A stretch of 64,000 nt of DNA. Source: Gordius sp. MW1. Lineage: Eukaryota; Nematomorpha; Gordioida; Gordea; Gordiidae. This document shows, piece after piece, positions 36,484-48,540 of the stretch. Below the pieces are notes generated by a model that was not told where the DNA came from, did not search any database, and saw nothing but the letters and a program-made list of their open reading frames with translations. Both the position numbers and the translations under genes were made by a program. Where the stretch lies: NCBI GenBank assembly GCA_964036665.1, contig OZ038529.1:12470060-12534059 (forward strand). The letters run 5' to 3'. Position 1 is the first letter of the stretch, and each line of letters begins with the position of its first letter.

Positions 36484-38910
36484 TTCTTTGAGAGGTGAAG
36501 GTAAATGAGACTACTTTTATGTTCATAAATTACGGTTGATATGTACATTTGAGTTTTATGTTCCTTAAGGAATCGTTATTTGTTAACAAACGTTTTCCTG
36601 CATTTGATAATTTTTTGCATTCAACATTGAATAATAAGGGATATATTGTCCAACTGTTTGTCATGAATGAATCCTACCTTATCTGATAGAGTGTTTATTA
36701 TTGCAACTCAAAGACATATTAAATAACAAGCCCTGCCCATGTCAGATGCGCAAAAGACCTGCAGGCGAATAATTTTTCTATTGACGCATTTCGATTAGTG
36801 GTCGAAGATGCCTTCAGATAACCCAATAGAATAGGAGTTCGGGGATCTAACTAGTAGGACGAAAAACATATTAACGAAGGAAAATTGTCCACTAGAATAA
36901 CAATATTCCCTGAAATCGCCAGATGCTTGATGAGTTCATTAAAATGTACGTTAACTAAAAAGCGCAGCGAAAGACTACAATCTTACAACGGGCAAATCAC
37001 ACGGCTGGCTGAAGCGCCCATTTATTCTATGTTTGCGTGGCACAACTTTACAAGCTAGGTTAAAGGTCGATCTAAACCTCAAGAAAAACCGTTGAGATAG
37101 CCTTAAAAACAGAGGTAATAGATAAAAAAATAAGGACCGTTCACTTGCCAATTAAAAATTATGCGATAGCTACATCGATACCAAGCCAAAATTTGACAAG
37201 GTTATACCATGCTTTGGATATTGTGACAATTGATGTGTATAGTAATAAGAATTTGGTGCAATATTTGTTTGATAATAGTCATCGACTATCATTCCAGCAA
37301 AGATCTGGTAACATCTACCAATCATAATTGAGACCAACCCCACCCTCTATGTATACAAGGAGGAGAGATATCGCGGACGTGAGATTCGAAACTCGTGTGG
37401 AGCAAAATCGTAAAAGGCTGCCATTTATAGTGACAGATATGAAGAGATCGCCCTTACTCAGAATAAATTGGATATAGGAATTCGGTGAATATATTGGGGA
37501 ACAAGTCCGATTAAACTCGAGAACTGTAATAAGCGCCATGTGTAACCTCGTTGATAAACGAACTAAAGATGAAGATTTAACAAAGAACGACATTTAAAGG
37601 ATAATTTCGCAGGTGGCGATTTAGAAAAATGATTTACCACAAGGTCATATATGTTGCCATGCCAATGCAAAAGGGGTTAAAATCGTATCCCCGCACGACG
37701 AGTTTTCTTAGCATGGAAAAGGAATGTAGAGGAAAAGCAATTCAAGTGGATTTAGGCCGACATAATTAAGCCAATGGAGTTTTCCCGTTGAGCAAGTCAG
37801 TTAGTGCCAGTGCGAAAATAGGCTCTGCACCGTCTCGTGCTTCAAGATCAATAAATATGTGCAAGGTACCCCTCCCAATCAAAAATGTGCTTAATAAGTT
37901 TGAGAACGCTTAGTACTAAATGGATGCCTTACGTTGGGCACAGGGTAATTTAGGACCAACGAATGCCTTTTGGACTAAGTTTTGTCAGAAGACCATGGAG
38001 TGAAGATTAATCCAGAGTGGGGGATAGATATAAGATTCGCAACAGGCGATTACATAAAGCACTCACAACATTAAACAGTTAGTAAAGAAAGCTGTAGTGC
38101 ACAATGAATCCGACATCGGTCTAAGCAGGTTCATTGAAAAGTAAAGGGAACCAGTCCCTCATAAGAGTGAGTCCAGTAGAAGGTATGTTTAAGAGATGAA
38201 TTCGCACCGAATGGGAGGTAATAAGAGAAACAATAACACCACAATGGAAGATGACAGAAAACTCACGATTTTTGTGGTTGGATGCGCGGTGTGGATGTGC
38301 ATATTTTTAATTCCGAGTAAAACTGTAGAGGGCACAATAGCAGCCAAGCGCGTAGCGCGATGGTACGATGTTTAAGCGCTAGGAAAATGGCACCATCCAC
38401 GCTTGGGTCCTTAAAGGGAAAGGAAAACTATGGCGTGGAGAATGGTTTGACGTGATAACGGTTGGCCGAATCATTAGGTGTATCACGTCCCAGTAGTAAC
38501 GGGCAACCCGACCCTTATTCCCCTCCAATAGCGTCCTATGACAGCGTGGACCCTTACTAGAAAAAACTCGATATCCGCGGCGTAAACGATAAGCTCCCGG
38601 ATAACTAAGACATTACATCTGTAAAAAGTGGTGAGGGTGAGAAGGTGAATAAGACCACGTTTATGTTTAATAACTATGGTTGTGGTATAAGTTTTACGTT
38701 CCTAGATGAATCCTTTTGTTAGCAGGCCTTTTCCATCATTTTATTTATTGCTTTTTGTAATAGATTTTATTTGTGTAGATTATTTAAAATTTGCATAGGA
38801 TCGACTAAACTTTGAATATGACAATTAATAACGATTTTTTTGTTAAAGTTTAAAGTTCCCTTGGTTCATAATAAAGCAAAAGCTCGCTCTCCTTTGGTTA
38901 GTCCTGCTTG
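36484..38910 (+). mobile_element. Old, decayed LTR retrotransposon
   Basis: Two diverged direct repeats bracket 2.4 kb. The left one (about 36484-36735) has GACTACTTTTATGTTCATAA, GTTTTATGTTCCTTAAGGAA and ACAAACGTTTTCC. The right one (about 38635-38910) has GACCACGTTTATGTTTAATA, GTTTTACGTTCCTAGATGAA and AGCAGGCCTTTTCC. Between them are gag-like (WLKRPFILCLRGTTLQARLK, about 37010-37070) and protease-tail-like (RLPFIVTDMKRSPLLRINWI, about 37410-37470) fragments of gypsy type, full of stops. It is far older than the 25-29 kb element and unrelated to its LTRs. Confidence 0.55.
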
Positions 38911-40520
38911 TGCCTATGTTGATAATAGTTTAAACTGTTTAATAAGTTATTCCAAAAGCCACAATTAAATTAAGCACTGTAATGTTCATCTTTATTGACT
39001 TTGACCAATATTCATTAACAAAATATTTTTTTGAAAATCTAAACCCCTACTATGGTCATGTGAGGCTTTGATCACACTATCTCCATTTTAACTCTTAGAA
39101 TATTTAATTTTATACATTATAACCTTTGAAATTGTCGTAGTACCCCCCTTTTGGGTACTAAAATATCAAGGGGGATGATACTAAAAAGCGATGTAGAACT
39201 AATTACAACTCTTGGCTACTAATGAAGTAATTTTCTAAATGAGATTTTTTACTATCAATGTGCGAATATTGTGAACCCTTAATCCAGCAACTCATTAGCC
39301 CGTGAGACCTTTTTGATAATATGATTAAAATGTCATTAAAGTGCAAACAAAAATTAAGAACGGGCACGGGACAGCCTTAAGGTTGTAAAAAAAGGTACTG
39401 GCCAGCGGTCGTACTAACAGTCCGTTGCAGATTTCTAATCCTGGTATACTTTCTTCAAAGACTAGATTTTAACAATAATACGATTTGGTTGTTCAAAAAC
39501 TCAACCACCTCATGAAAATGGTGACAAAAACTTCATTCTTATAAAACGCATATAATAACATCATAAAGTAGTGCTATGGACAAAGAAATATCGCCCTCTA
39601 AGTAAAAGCGTTGGAAAGATTTGATCATGAAATGTCGTTGTAGTTCTTTTGGGTAAAATTCTGTATCAAATTGTAATTTGCATCTGATTTTACATTTATT
39701 TCCAATTAAATTGTACTATTGGCTAACAGAATATTTTAGGTGGAAAGGGCAAATATTTAAATATGATTCCTCTATTGTTCACGTATTGTCTATGTTTAAA
39801 AAATAGATAAATATATATATTAATTACAATGCTTACTTTGTTTTTGCGGGTCAAAACTGTTCAGACATATCGATAATCATTCATTCACTCTAGGAAGTTT
39901 CTAATGTAAAGGGACCTTAATTATTTATTAGTAATTGTTATTTAGCAACCTAAAATATCCCAGGTTTTCGAATCCATTTCTCCATTTATTTTCTTTATTC
40001 GGAATAATTTATTTGAATACCAGTACCAATTTTCTGGTATCATGGATATTAAAAATCCAAGAATAATAAATGAATAGGCTAGTTGAACCATCAAGGTAAA
40101 ATGTAACTTGTCAAAATAAAGATCAATTCCTTGTAATAAATCATATTATAAATCATTTAATTAACTTATTCAGGATAGTTGTAAAATACAATATAGGCAC
40201 ATTAAATAAAGCTTTAAACATGTTAATATCATATTAATAATGAATTTTACACTAGAAATAATTTTTTAACATTTAATATGTTTGCACCCTTGAGTAAACG
40301 TGTACCTCATACTTTGATTACGCTCGTCAACAATTAAAGGTACTGTGAAATAAACGAAAATAATTAACAAATTTTGATAGAGTATTTTGTAACGAGCATA
40401 GATTTTCGTTATTCTTATACGCCAGGTTTTTTAATTAAATGGGGTTAAAGTTTAGAAAATAAGTCCTTCCACTTTCTAAGATTTACTGTGCAAAAACAAA
40501 TCAATCAAACTTAAATAAAC
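38911..40520. other. No recognisable gene
   Basis: This is AT-rich sequence with short poly(A)/(T) runs. I found no coding similarity, tandem array or clear inverted repeat. Confidence 0.5.
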
Positions 40521-40522
40521 TC

Positions 40523-41336
40523 GGGCCTTCGGCCCTCGTGGGAAGGGGAAGAGGGGAATAAGAGTAGGGAGAAGGGGGCAAAGGAAGGGGGCAAGGGAAG
40601 GGGGAACTCTTCTATACTCCGTATAAACGTAGCATATTTGCTATGCAATTTATGGGCGAGAAAGGTGGGAAGGGGCGAGAATGCCTATAGGGAGGTATTA
40701 AATGCAAAATAATTAGTTAATTAGTTATAGGCCCTTGTAGGGGAGGGCATAGGGTAATTATCAATGTTAACCAATTTAAAAACGAAAAAAAAATTTCGAT
40801 TTATTTGGCCAATGGTCATATTTTCCATTGGTCAGTAGCCTGCGGACGATCAAAAAGTCATATTATCAATGGTATTAACAAGAACAAAATATTAATTTAA
40901 TTAAAAAAAAAAAAAATTTTTGCCCTCTCCGGGATTCGAACCCACATCAGTAGAGGCAGAGGCCTTTTGTAGGGGCATATCAATAGAGGCATAGGCCCTT
41001 GTAGGGGAGGGCATAGGGTAATTATCAATGTTAACCAATTCAAAACGGAAAAAAAAAGTTCGATTTATTTGGCCAATGGTCATTTTTTTCATTGGTCAGT
41101 AGCCAGCGGACGGCCAAAAAGTCATATCATTAATGTTATTAACAGGAACAATATATTAATTTAATTTAAAAAAAAATAAAAATTTTGCACTCTCCGGGAT
41201 TCGAACCCACATCAGTAAAGGCATCTGTTTACAAGCCGGCGCTATAACCCGTCACACCATGCTGGTTTTAAAATAGTAGAAGTTTTTATGTTATTTATAT
41301 AGATAATGTAATAATACCATAAATTGCATAGCAATT
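40523..41336 (-). mobile_element. Hairpin/box B family, copy A
   Basis: The low-coordinate end has the perfect hairpin GGGCCTTCGGCCC (40523-40535), then G-rich sequence and TTTGCTATGCAATTTATGGGC. The high-coordinate end has CCATAAATTGCATAGCAATT (41317-41336), which inverts it. Between them, about 270-bp units repeat. Each contains TTGGCCAATGGTCATTTTTT, CATTGGTCAG and a tRNA-like CCGGGATTCGAACCCACATC (40935 and 41205). Read on the minus strand, the hairpin lies at the 3' end. This layout (inverted subterminal repeats, internal tandem units, 3' hairpin) resembles Helentron-type non-autonomous elements, and the box B units resemble a tRNA-derived SINE. I cannot decide between the two. Confidence 0.65.
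41195..41270 (-). repeat. tRNA-Thr(TGT)-like segment
   Basis: On the minus strand the order is GTGTGACGGGTTATAGCGCC (D-arm/A-box-like), then GGCTTGTAAACAGATGCC (anticodon loop CTTGTAA, as in tRNA-Thr TGT), a spacer, and GGTTCGAATCCCGGAGAG (perfect box B and T-arm). The acceptor stem does not pair and there is an extra insert before the T-arm, so it is a tRNA-derived part of the repeat rather than a functional gene. Confidence 0.55.
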
Positions 41337-41371
41337 TAAAGTTGTGTGTTCTGTTTAGAAAATCAATATAT

Positions 41372-43138
41372 TTCATCGGTCAGTAGCCAGCGGACGGTCA
41401 AAAAGTCATATTATCAATGGTATTAACAAGAACAAAATATTAATTTAATTTAAAAAAATTAAAAAAAAATTCGTCCCCTCCCTGGCTTGAACCCGACACC
41501 TCCAGGTCACAAAGCTGGCGCCAATAACTTGAAGGGTAACGGACAACGGACAATCAAAAACGAGCCCATAAATTGCATAGCAATTAATAAAGCATCTAGG
41601 TCAAAAAAACAACAAAAGGTTAAAACGTAGATCTGGCATTCTGATTAATACTGGTGTTGACCGGAAAAGTACCTGACTATTCCTCTTAAATCTGGAAGAA
41701 TATTTTAATACGAGTCATGCCAGTGGTAACATATCTTTAAATTTCTATGCAATTTATGGGCTGACTTTCGGTTGTCCTGTCCTGCCCGTTCTGTACTGTT
41801 CTGTCCAACTTTCAATTGCTATGGAAACGTATGCTTCAGTAAAATATTTTTTTGCCATCGCATAAAGACTAGATAATGACCGCTGGTTAGCTTTAATATT
41901 TCCGACATCGCCTTAGTCGAAATCATTTTTTTGTGCCACAATTGATCCCTTCCCCCTCCTCCTCCTATAGCAAATGTGCTACGTTTATATGGAATATGGT
42001 CGAGTTAGTAAAATTATACAAGCAGCGACATGCAATAGCTCCGCTATTGCCTGTTATGACCTTACACCTAAAAATGTCACAGGTATCGTAAGCATTTCTC
42101 AAAATAATTACAGCTGCTAAATTGAAACATTTTAAACCACACTTTGGCCAATGGTCATTTTTTTCCAGGCCAATAGTCATTTTTTTCCATTGGTCAGCAG
42201 CCAGGACACGGTCAAAAAGCCATATTACCAATAATATTAACAGGAACAATCATAAGAGTCAAAAAAATGAGAAAAAAAATTTCGATTTACACTTTGGCCA
42301 ATGGTCTTTTTTTCCCATTGGTCAGTACCAACAGATGGTCTATAAATCAATGTTAGCCAAAAAACGAAAAAAAAATTTTGATTGACACTTTGGCCAATGG
42401 TCATTTTTTTCATTGGTCAGCGGCCAGGGCACGGTAAAAGTGGTTATAATTACATACGAGTCAAAAAAAACGAAAAAAAATTTCAATTCACACTTTGGCC
42501 AATGGTCATTTTTTTCATTGGTCAGCATCCAGCGGACGGCCAAAAAGTCATATTAGCAATGGTATTAACAAACACAATATATTAATTAAAAAAAAATAAA
42601 TAAAAAATTTTTTTGGCCTCCAGGATTCGAACCCACATCAGTAGAGGCATAAGCCTTTGTAGGGGGGGGGCACAGGGACCCATATCAGTAGAGGCATAGG
42701 CCCATCTAGGAAGGGCATAGGGTAATTATCAATGTTACCAAAAAAACGAAAAAAAAAATTTCGCTTCACATTTTGGCCAATGGTCATTTTTTCCATTGGT
42801 CAGCAGCCAGGACACGGTAAAAGTGGATATAAATACATAAGAGTCAAAAAAATGAAAAAAAAATTTCGCTTCACATTTTGGCCAATGGTCATTTTTTTCA
42901 TTGGTCAGCAGCCAGCGGACGGCCAAAAAGTCATATTATCAATGGTAGTAACAAGAACAATATATTAATTTAATTTTAAAAAAAAATTTGTCCTCTTCGA
43001 ACCCACAGCCTCGAGAGGCATAAGCGTTTGTAAGAAGCGGTGCGTTACACGTTCGGTGCGTTACATGACCGTGCGTGACACGTTCAGTCGTGACTTCGGA
43101 AAATGGAAAGTGAGCCCATAAATTGCATAGCAATTAAT
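41372..43138 (-). mobile_element. Hairpin/box B family, further fragments
   Basis: One fragment ends at 41587 with GAGCCCATAAATTGCATAGC. The larger one runs from about 42140 to 43138 and has at least five TTGGCCAATGGTCATTTTTT-CATTGGTCAG units alternating with AAACGAAAAAAAAATTT tracts, two GATTCGAACCCACATCAG or derived boxes, and the same terminal CATAAATTGCATAGCAATTA. A reversed end piece (TTCTATGCAATTTATGGGCT, 41751-41770) lies between them. Apparent ORFs here are repeat artefacts. Confidence 0.65.
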
Positions 43139-43440
43139 AATTGAATGAATAGGTGATATCTTTTATAACAAAAAAAATTTATAAATTTTATTTTATATCT
43201 GAGAAGTTAAATAAGTATTTTTTAAATTAAACAAAACTATTTTTTTTGATAAATTGTAAGCTAATATAATAAATTTATAGAAAATGATTTTATTAGTTAT
43301 CATTAAAATATATTTTAACCAAGACTTAGAAATTATTGACAAAATAAGATGAATTTATTTACAAGGAAAAGCTTTACCATGTTGCACTTCTAATATAATC
43401 AAACTTTCTTTTTAATTAAAAACTGCTATTCTTTACCTAA

Positions 43441-44575
43441 GATAAATCATATCTTCAGGTCATCCACCTCATTTTTAAATCCTAATGCTCTATCTATATT
43501 CGACCATAAACTCAAAGGTGTAGTCGAGGAAATCACAAACCTTTCTTTTACAGGGTACCAATGGAAACAAGCGTGTCTCCCCACAAAATATGGTGGTTTG
43601 GGCCTGAGATCACCCCCTCTAGTAGCTTTGTCGGCCTTCATCTCGAGTCGACTTTCAGCCAAAAATCATCGACAAAATAAACGATCAACCAGATCCCTTT
43701 ACCCAAATCGCTCTCGACATGTGGAGCTCTTTGTCCGACCCTAACACTCCATTCCCTAACATAAACTCTCAAAAAAGTTGGAACACTCCTCTCTACGACC
43801 ATGCCCTTAAAACTCTTATATCGGGCGCTTCGTTGGAGGAGTTACCAGCTTTAAGAAGTTTTGCATCAAGGTCCGGCCACGAGTGGTTGGAGGCCATCCC
43901 AAGTCGGACCCATGACCTTCAACTCTCCAACAACGAGTTCAGGATCGCAACAGGGCTCCGCCTAGGTTGTGATATAGTTGCCCCCCATAAATGCAACTTA
44001 TGTGGCTCATCTGTAGGTACAAAAGGTCATCACGGCCTACATTGCAAATTTAATAAGGCCAGATTTTTACGTCACACATCTGTTATCTACAGAAGACATT
44101 CAATAAGGCTGGCTTTCCCTCCCAATTGGAGCCTAATGGTCTTTGCCTTAGCGACAAGAAGAGACCCGATGGACAGACCCTCATCCCATGGGCAAAAGGG
44201 CTATGCATAGCATGGGACTACACTTGTCCGGATGCCTTTGCACCCTCAAACCAAAACAAAGACCCCCTTGTCGATTCTGAAAGAATAAAGTCAGCTAAAT
44301 ACGCAGAATTTAATTCCTCACTCCTTTTCTGCCCTATAGTGACCACTACCCTTACAACAATAGGTCCTAAAACCCAAGCCCTCCTGAAAGAATTGGGGCG
44401 CCGTATAGCTGCCAATACCCTTGACAAAAGGGAAACTTTTTTTTGAAAACAGAAAATCGGAATTATAATTTGTCATTTCAACGCGATCGCAATTTTTGAA
44501 TGTTTACCTAGCATATAATTTATATAGTAGTATATAGTTTCATTTAATAAAAGATATTATTAAAAAAAAAAAAAA
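43441..44575 (+). mobile_element. 5'-truncated LINE with poly(A) tail
   Basis: This is the 3' part of a non-LTR retrotransposon ending in AATAAAAGATATTATT and a 14-nt A run at about 44562-44575. The coding region reads in three frames. First, WKQACLPTKYGGLGLRSPPL (the post-RT block, 43560-43640). Second, 43719-44140 with HEWLEAIPSRTHDLQLS, CNLCGSSVGTKGHHGLHC and FLRHTSVIYRR. Third, 44126-44446 with EPNGLCLSDKKRPDGQTLIP, W, AWDYTCPDAFAPSN and the terminal LLKELGRRIAA. The CxxC-H-C knuckle followed by KRPDG...WD is consistent with a restriction-like (PD-(D/E)XK) nicking domain. It inserted by reverse transcription and is dead through truncation and frameshifts. Confidence 0.8.
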
Positions 44576-44579
44576 GATA

Positions 44580-45370
44580 ATGGAAAGCCTTGATCCAATA
44601 GGATTTCCATATAATATGCAACAAATTATTTTGCAAAGTTTTTAATTCAATGAGCAAAGTTTTTTTTGTAATTTTCCACGTTTTTTATTCAATTTTCAAG
44701 TTTTTTTTATTAAATGGTAAGTTTTAAATGGAATGTTCAGATTTTTAATCATTCGCCCAGATATTTGTTTACACTTACAAAGCTTTTAGCTTAAAATTAA
44801 ATTGATAGCTAGAGGATTTGAACCTAACAGATATGGAAGCCAGGCACAGACTTCACTAAGCCTCTAAACTTTTAAAATAGATTTTGAATGATAAAATATA
44901 TGGAAGAGAATAAAATTTGAGAGATCTAGGATTTATAATAACCCAATAATCATTTTCAAAACAAGCCTAGGTTTTTAAAAAAATCTAACTTTCCACAAAA
45001 TACTGGATATTCTTAAATAAACTTATTAAAATACTGTTATTAGAACAAAAAAAATAGTTTAAAAAACATATTATTAAAATTTTATTAAAAAACTGAACAT
45101 TTTTAATCAAAAATCTGATCAAATTGAATTGTAAATTGAGCATAAATTACTGAGAATTATGGAAATTTTCATTGTGAATTTAAATAAGTTTTAACATTAG
45201 TCTCATTTTACAAAAATTAAATTTTTTTGTCAATATAACAGTTCTATTTTGAGGTCTTATAATTGATTTGTAGATATTTGTTATCACCCTTATACGTTTA
45301 TAGTCCTTTCATTATATAGTTTCGTTGTAATTGATTATAAATAAAATTTTATTTTATGGTAAGTAATTTT
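44580..45370. other. No recognisable gene
   Basis: AT-rich with several T runs. I specifically searched the minus strand here for the missing 3' exons of the SLC35F-like gene and found none. Confidence 0.5.
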
Positions 45371-45680
45371 GCTTAGAGACCTACACAGCCTCGCTCGGCC
45401 TCCGGATTGGGGCTAGACGGGTTTTGCTTCAAAAAAAACAACCGGCCGGGCCCAGGCCCGTAATATTTTTAGTTATTAAATTAACAATGATCCCACTTTA
45501 TTCCATTCATTAATATTTCAACAATTAGAGACTAATATAGACCCTTTGAAAATCTTTAAACATAAAAGTTAATTCAATATTTCTGTAAAAAATCGGGCTG
45601 GGCTCGATCTATTATTTTTTATTATAATAAGCTCGGAGCCAGCCTGTGCATTTAATTTTTTGTAACAGGCATCAATTGAT
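45370..45680. repeat. Relic with GGCCGGGCCCAGGCCCG subterminal sequence
   Basis: GAGACCTACACAGCCTCGC opens a GC-rich stretch with CCGGCCGGGCCCAGGCCCG. At the other side are TCGGGCTGGGCTCGATC and GCTCGGAGCCAGCCTG. It resembles the GGCCCG-type ends at 56.1, 60.7 and 63.1 kb. Confidence 0.45.
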
Positions 45681-46017
45681 TTTAAAATGTCCAGGTGTGG
45701 TTGAAGTCGATTTGGGAGCATAATAATGAAATAAGCTTAAAAAAATACGAGCTCAAGATAATTTTGAATGAGGAATTACACAAAGGAATTGCCGAATATT
45801 AATTTTTACAGATGGCTATGGGGAAAAACTTAAATTGCCTTTGATTCCTCCCACATGTGTTAAATTAAAGTTCCCCCAAGGAAAAAATGTTAGCTAAGCC
45901 ACTGTTATTGTTTGGCGTGGGAGATAAATATTTTTAAAAAATGACGATTATATACATTACAGGCAAAATATATAAATATAAAAGTAATAACATTATAATT
46001 TAAATAATTTAAAATAC

Positions 46018-47139
46018 CTGCATTTAAAATCACTCCTAGACATATTCCAGTATATATGGCGTTTGGTTTAGTAAATAATGGGGCAAATTCCAGAAATAAG
46101 CAAAAGGCTAGTTATAACGAAAATGAATTATATAATATATATAATAAGGAATTAAGCATTTTAATATAATTATTTACTTGTATGCAATATCGCTGCAAAC
46201 GCCAAGTAACTCCATTTAGTATGCGAGTATGAGACTTGCTCAATACCAGTAAAATGGAAAAGAATGGCAAATGGCCAAAAAATGATTAAATTGATAAATG
46301 ACAATATCACATAAAAAAATAACATTCTATTAAAACTATGCAGTACACTATGAGTGCTTGATGGCTGAGTTTTGATATTACTAAGGTAATCGCATAGATT
46401 GGTACACCTTTTTATATTGTCAGCCAACTCTATTTTAGGATGACCATTGAAGTGGGTTGTGACAGAATCATCATTTAAAACTATGGGATTAGGGGAATCT
46501 GCATGTTTGCATTTATTACATTTGGACAAATTTGATTTCTCTTCAAATGTCAAATTTTGATAAATATTTGATTGCAGAATTGGCTCGAACAAATTTTGAA
46601 CATTTGCCTATTATAAATTATACAAATAGATTTGATTTAGATGCTCAATATATTTCTATGCAATTTAGCAAAATTTAACCTACTTTGAAAAGCGCGTAAA
46701 GAATTGACGATAATACAACTAACATAATTTGCCCTAAATAATTGAGAAAATCCCCACGGTAATGTGTTATTAGGATTATTGTTGTTGTGAAGCATATCAT
46801 GGCCAAAATCTACAATTAATTTAATGTGAAATGTTTTAAGTATGTTATCGAATCTTTAAAAAATCATCTTAAATTAGTCGGTGAAATTTTTAAAATGCAA
46901 AATTTAATAAATTTTTAAGGAATACCTTGCTTGCAAGAAATCTCTCATGAAAAATGACCCAAGAAAAGGTATATAAAAAAGGTACATAAGAAGAATATAC
47001 GGTAGTGAGTTCTGATGGAGATATTGATGAAGCTGCCAAAAGATAAAGATACCAAGAGCTGGACCATAAAAAACTGAATAATATAAGACGCCCAACTCCT
47101 CTACGTATGCCCTGTGTTTTCCCTGATTTTGGATTAATG
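46018..47139 (-). CDS. SLC35F3/F4-like DMT transporter, partial gene (four exons)
   Basis: The four exons encode at least seven hydrophobic segments in the order of a drug/metabolite transporter. Exon A (46926 to about 47139) carries YGPALGIFIFW, a TM hairpin and the MRDFLQAR turn. Exon B (46684-46809) carries two TMs (LAMICFTTTIILITHY; LGQIMLVVLSSILYALFK). Exon C (46178-46607) has a long hydrophilic, cysteine-bearing loop (CNKCKH), then FWPFAILFHFTG and KWSYLAFAAILH. Exon D (46018-46107) carries FAPLFTKPNAIYTGICLGVI. The RD turn, ALFK, FWPFAI and the KWSYLA...PNAIYTG pattern match SLC35F3/F4/F5 by eye. Exons B, C and D join in phase (introns 76 and 70 nt). The A/B junction (46810-46925) is one base out of frame when spliced GT-AG. 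The first TMs and the C-terminal end were not found, and the boundary at 47139 is a guess. Confidence 0.6.
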
Positions 47140-47811
47140 CTTAATCCATATAGAGATCTAATATGATTTCTATAAAATATTCAAACTAAAAGTTATAAAG
47201 CAAAATGTTATAATTTGGAATTACATAATTTATCGGTTATTTACAAATTCAATATTTTCTTATTTTTATTAAAAAAAAATTTATGTCGATAGTAAAAGTT
47301 TAAGTTTAAGAAATTATCACTTATTTCAGATTGTAGAATGATACTTGGGCTTAGTGTTGTAAAAACGGCTGGCTGGTTTTTCCCAGCGTATTGCTAAGCT
47401 TAGTTGTTGACGTTTATTTTCACCCAGCCTTATCAGTGTTAGGTGAATTTTCTTGGGAGAGCTTTGGCGTTTGGCGTTTTTGTAAAAAAGACCTAAAGCG
47501 TTCTGGGTGAATGTTTCGGGGTGACCTTTGGCGTTTAGGTTTGGGTGTATTAAACACCTAAAGGGTGTGGGTGGATAATATTATTAACCTTTTGGTTTGG
47601 TTTGGGGTGGGGCAAGCAAATATATCAATTTTAGGTAATAAACTTTTAATTTAAGAAAATAAAAATAGTTATATCATGACGTCACTGAGTTTAAACTTTT
47701 TCCATTGTGACGTCATAATGAAAAGTATTATAATTTATAATCTAATCTCTAGTAAATTATAGTTAATTATTATGCTGCATTATAGAAGTAATGTTTTATT
47801 TATGAAAAAAA

Positions 47812-48540
47812 GATGGCTAAAATCTGTTTAATGATTTCAAAATTTATTTTTTAACATGCCAAAAATTTTATAAAAATCTATATAAGGTGGGAAATTTGGC
47901 TTTATAAAATATTCTATAAAGATGGCTAAAATCTGTCTAATGATTTCAAAATTTATTTTTTAGACATGCCAAAAATTTTATAAAACTTTATAAAAGGTGG
48001 GAAATTTCGCTTTGTAGAATCTTCTATATAGATGGCTAAAATCTGTTTAATGAATTCAAAATTTATTTTTTAGACATGCCAAAAATTTTATAAAAATCTA
48101 TAAAAGGTGGGAAATTTCGCTTTATAGAATATTCTCTAAAGATGGCTAAAATCTGTTTAATGATTTCAAAATTTATTTTTTAGACATGCCAAAAATTTTA
48201 TAAAAATCTATATAAGGTGGGAAATTTCGCTTTATAAAATATTCTATAAAGATGGCTAAAATCTGTTTAATGATTTCAAAATTTATTTTTTAGACATGCC
48301 AAAAATTTTATAAAAATGTATAAAAGGTGGGAAATTTCGCTTTATAGAATCTTCTAGAAAGATGGCTAAAATCTGTTTAATGATTTCAAAATTTATTTTT
48401 TAGACATGCCAAAAATTTTATAAAAATTTATAAAAGATGGAAAATTTCGCTTTGTAGAATATTCTATATAGATGGCTAAAATCTGTTTAATGATTTCAAA
48501 AATAATTTTTTAGACATGCCAAAAAATTTATAAAAATTTA
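47812..48540. repeat. Left-arm tandem array, seven 110-bp units
   Basis: The phrase GATGGCTAAAATCTGT recurs at 47812, 47921, 48031, 48141, 48251, 48361 and 48471, so the spacing is 109-110 bp. Each unit also has CATGCCAAAAATTTTATAAA and GGTGGGAAATTTCGC. Differences between units are single substitutions. Confidence 0.93.

Noticed and set aside
42122-42968. Five overlapping frames with repeated WPMVIFFIGQ peptides
   Set aside because: The peptide repetition is the translation of the TTGGCCAATGGTCATTTTTT tandem units, on both strands. There is no independent coding evidence.
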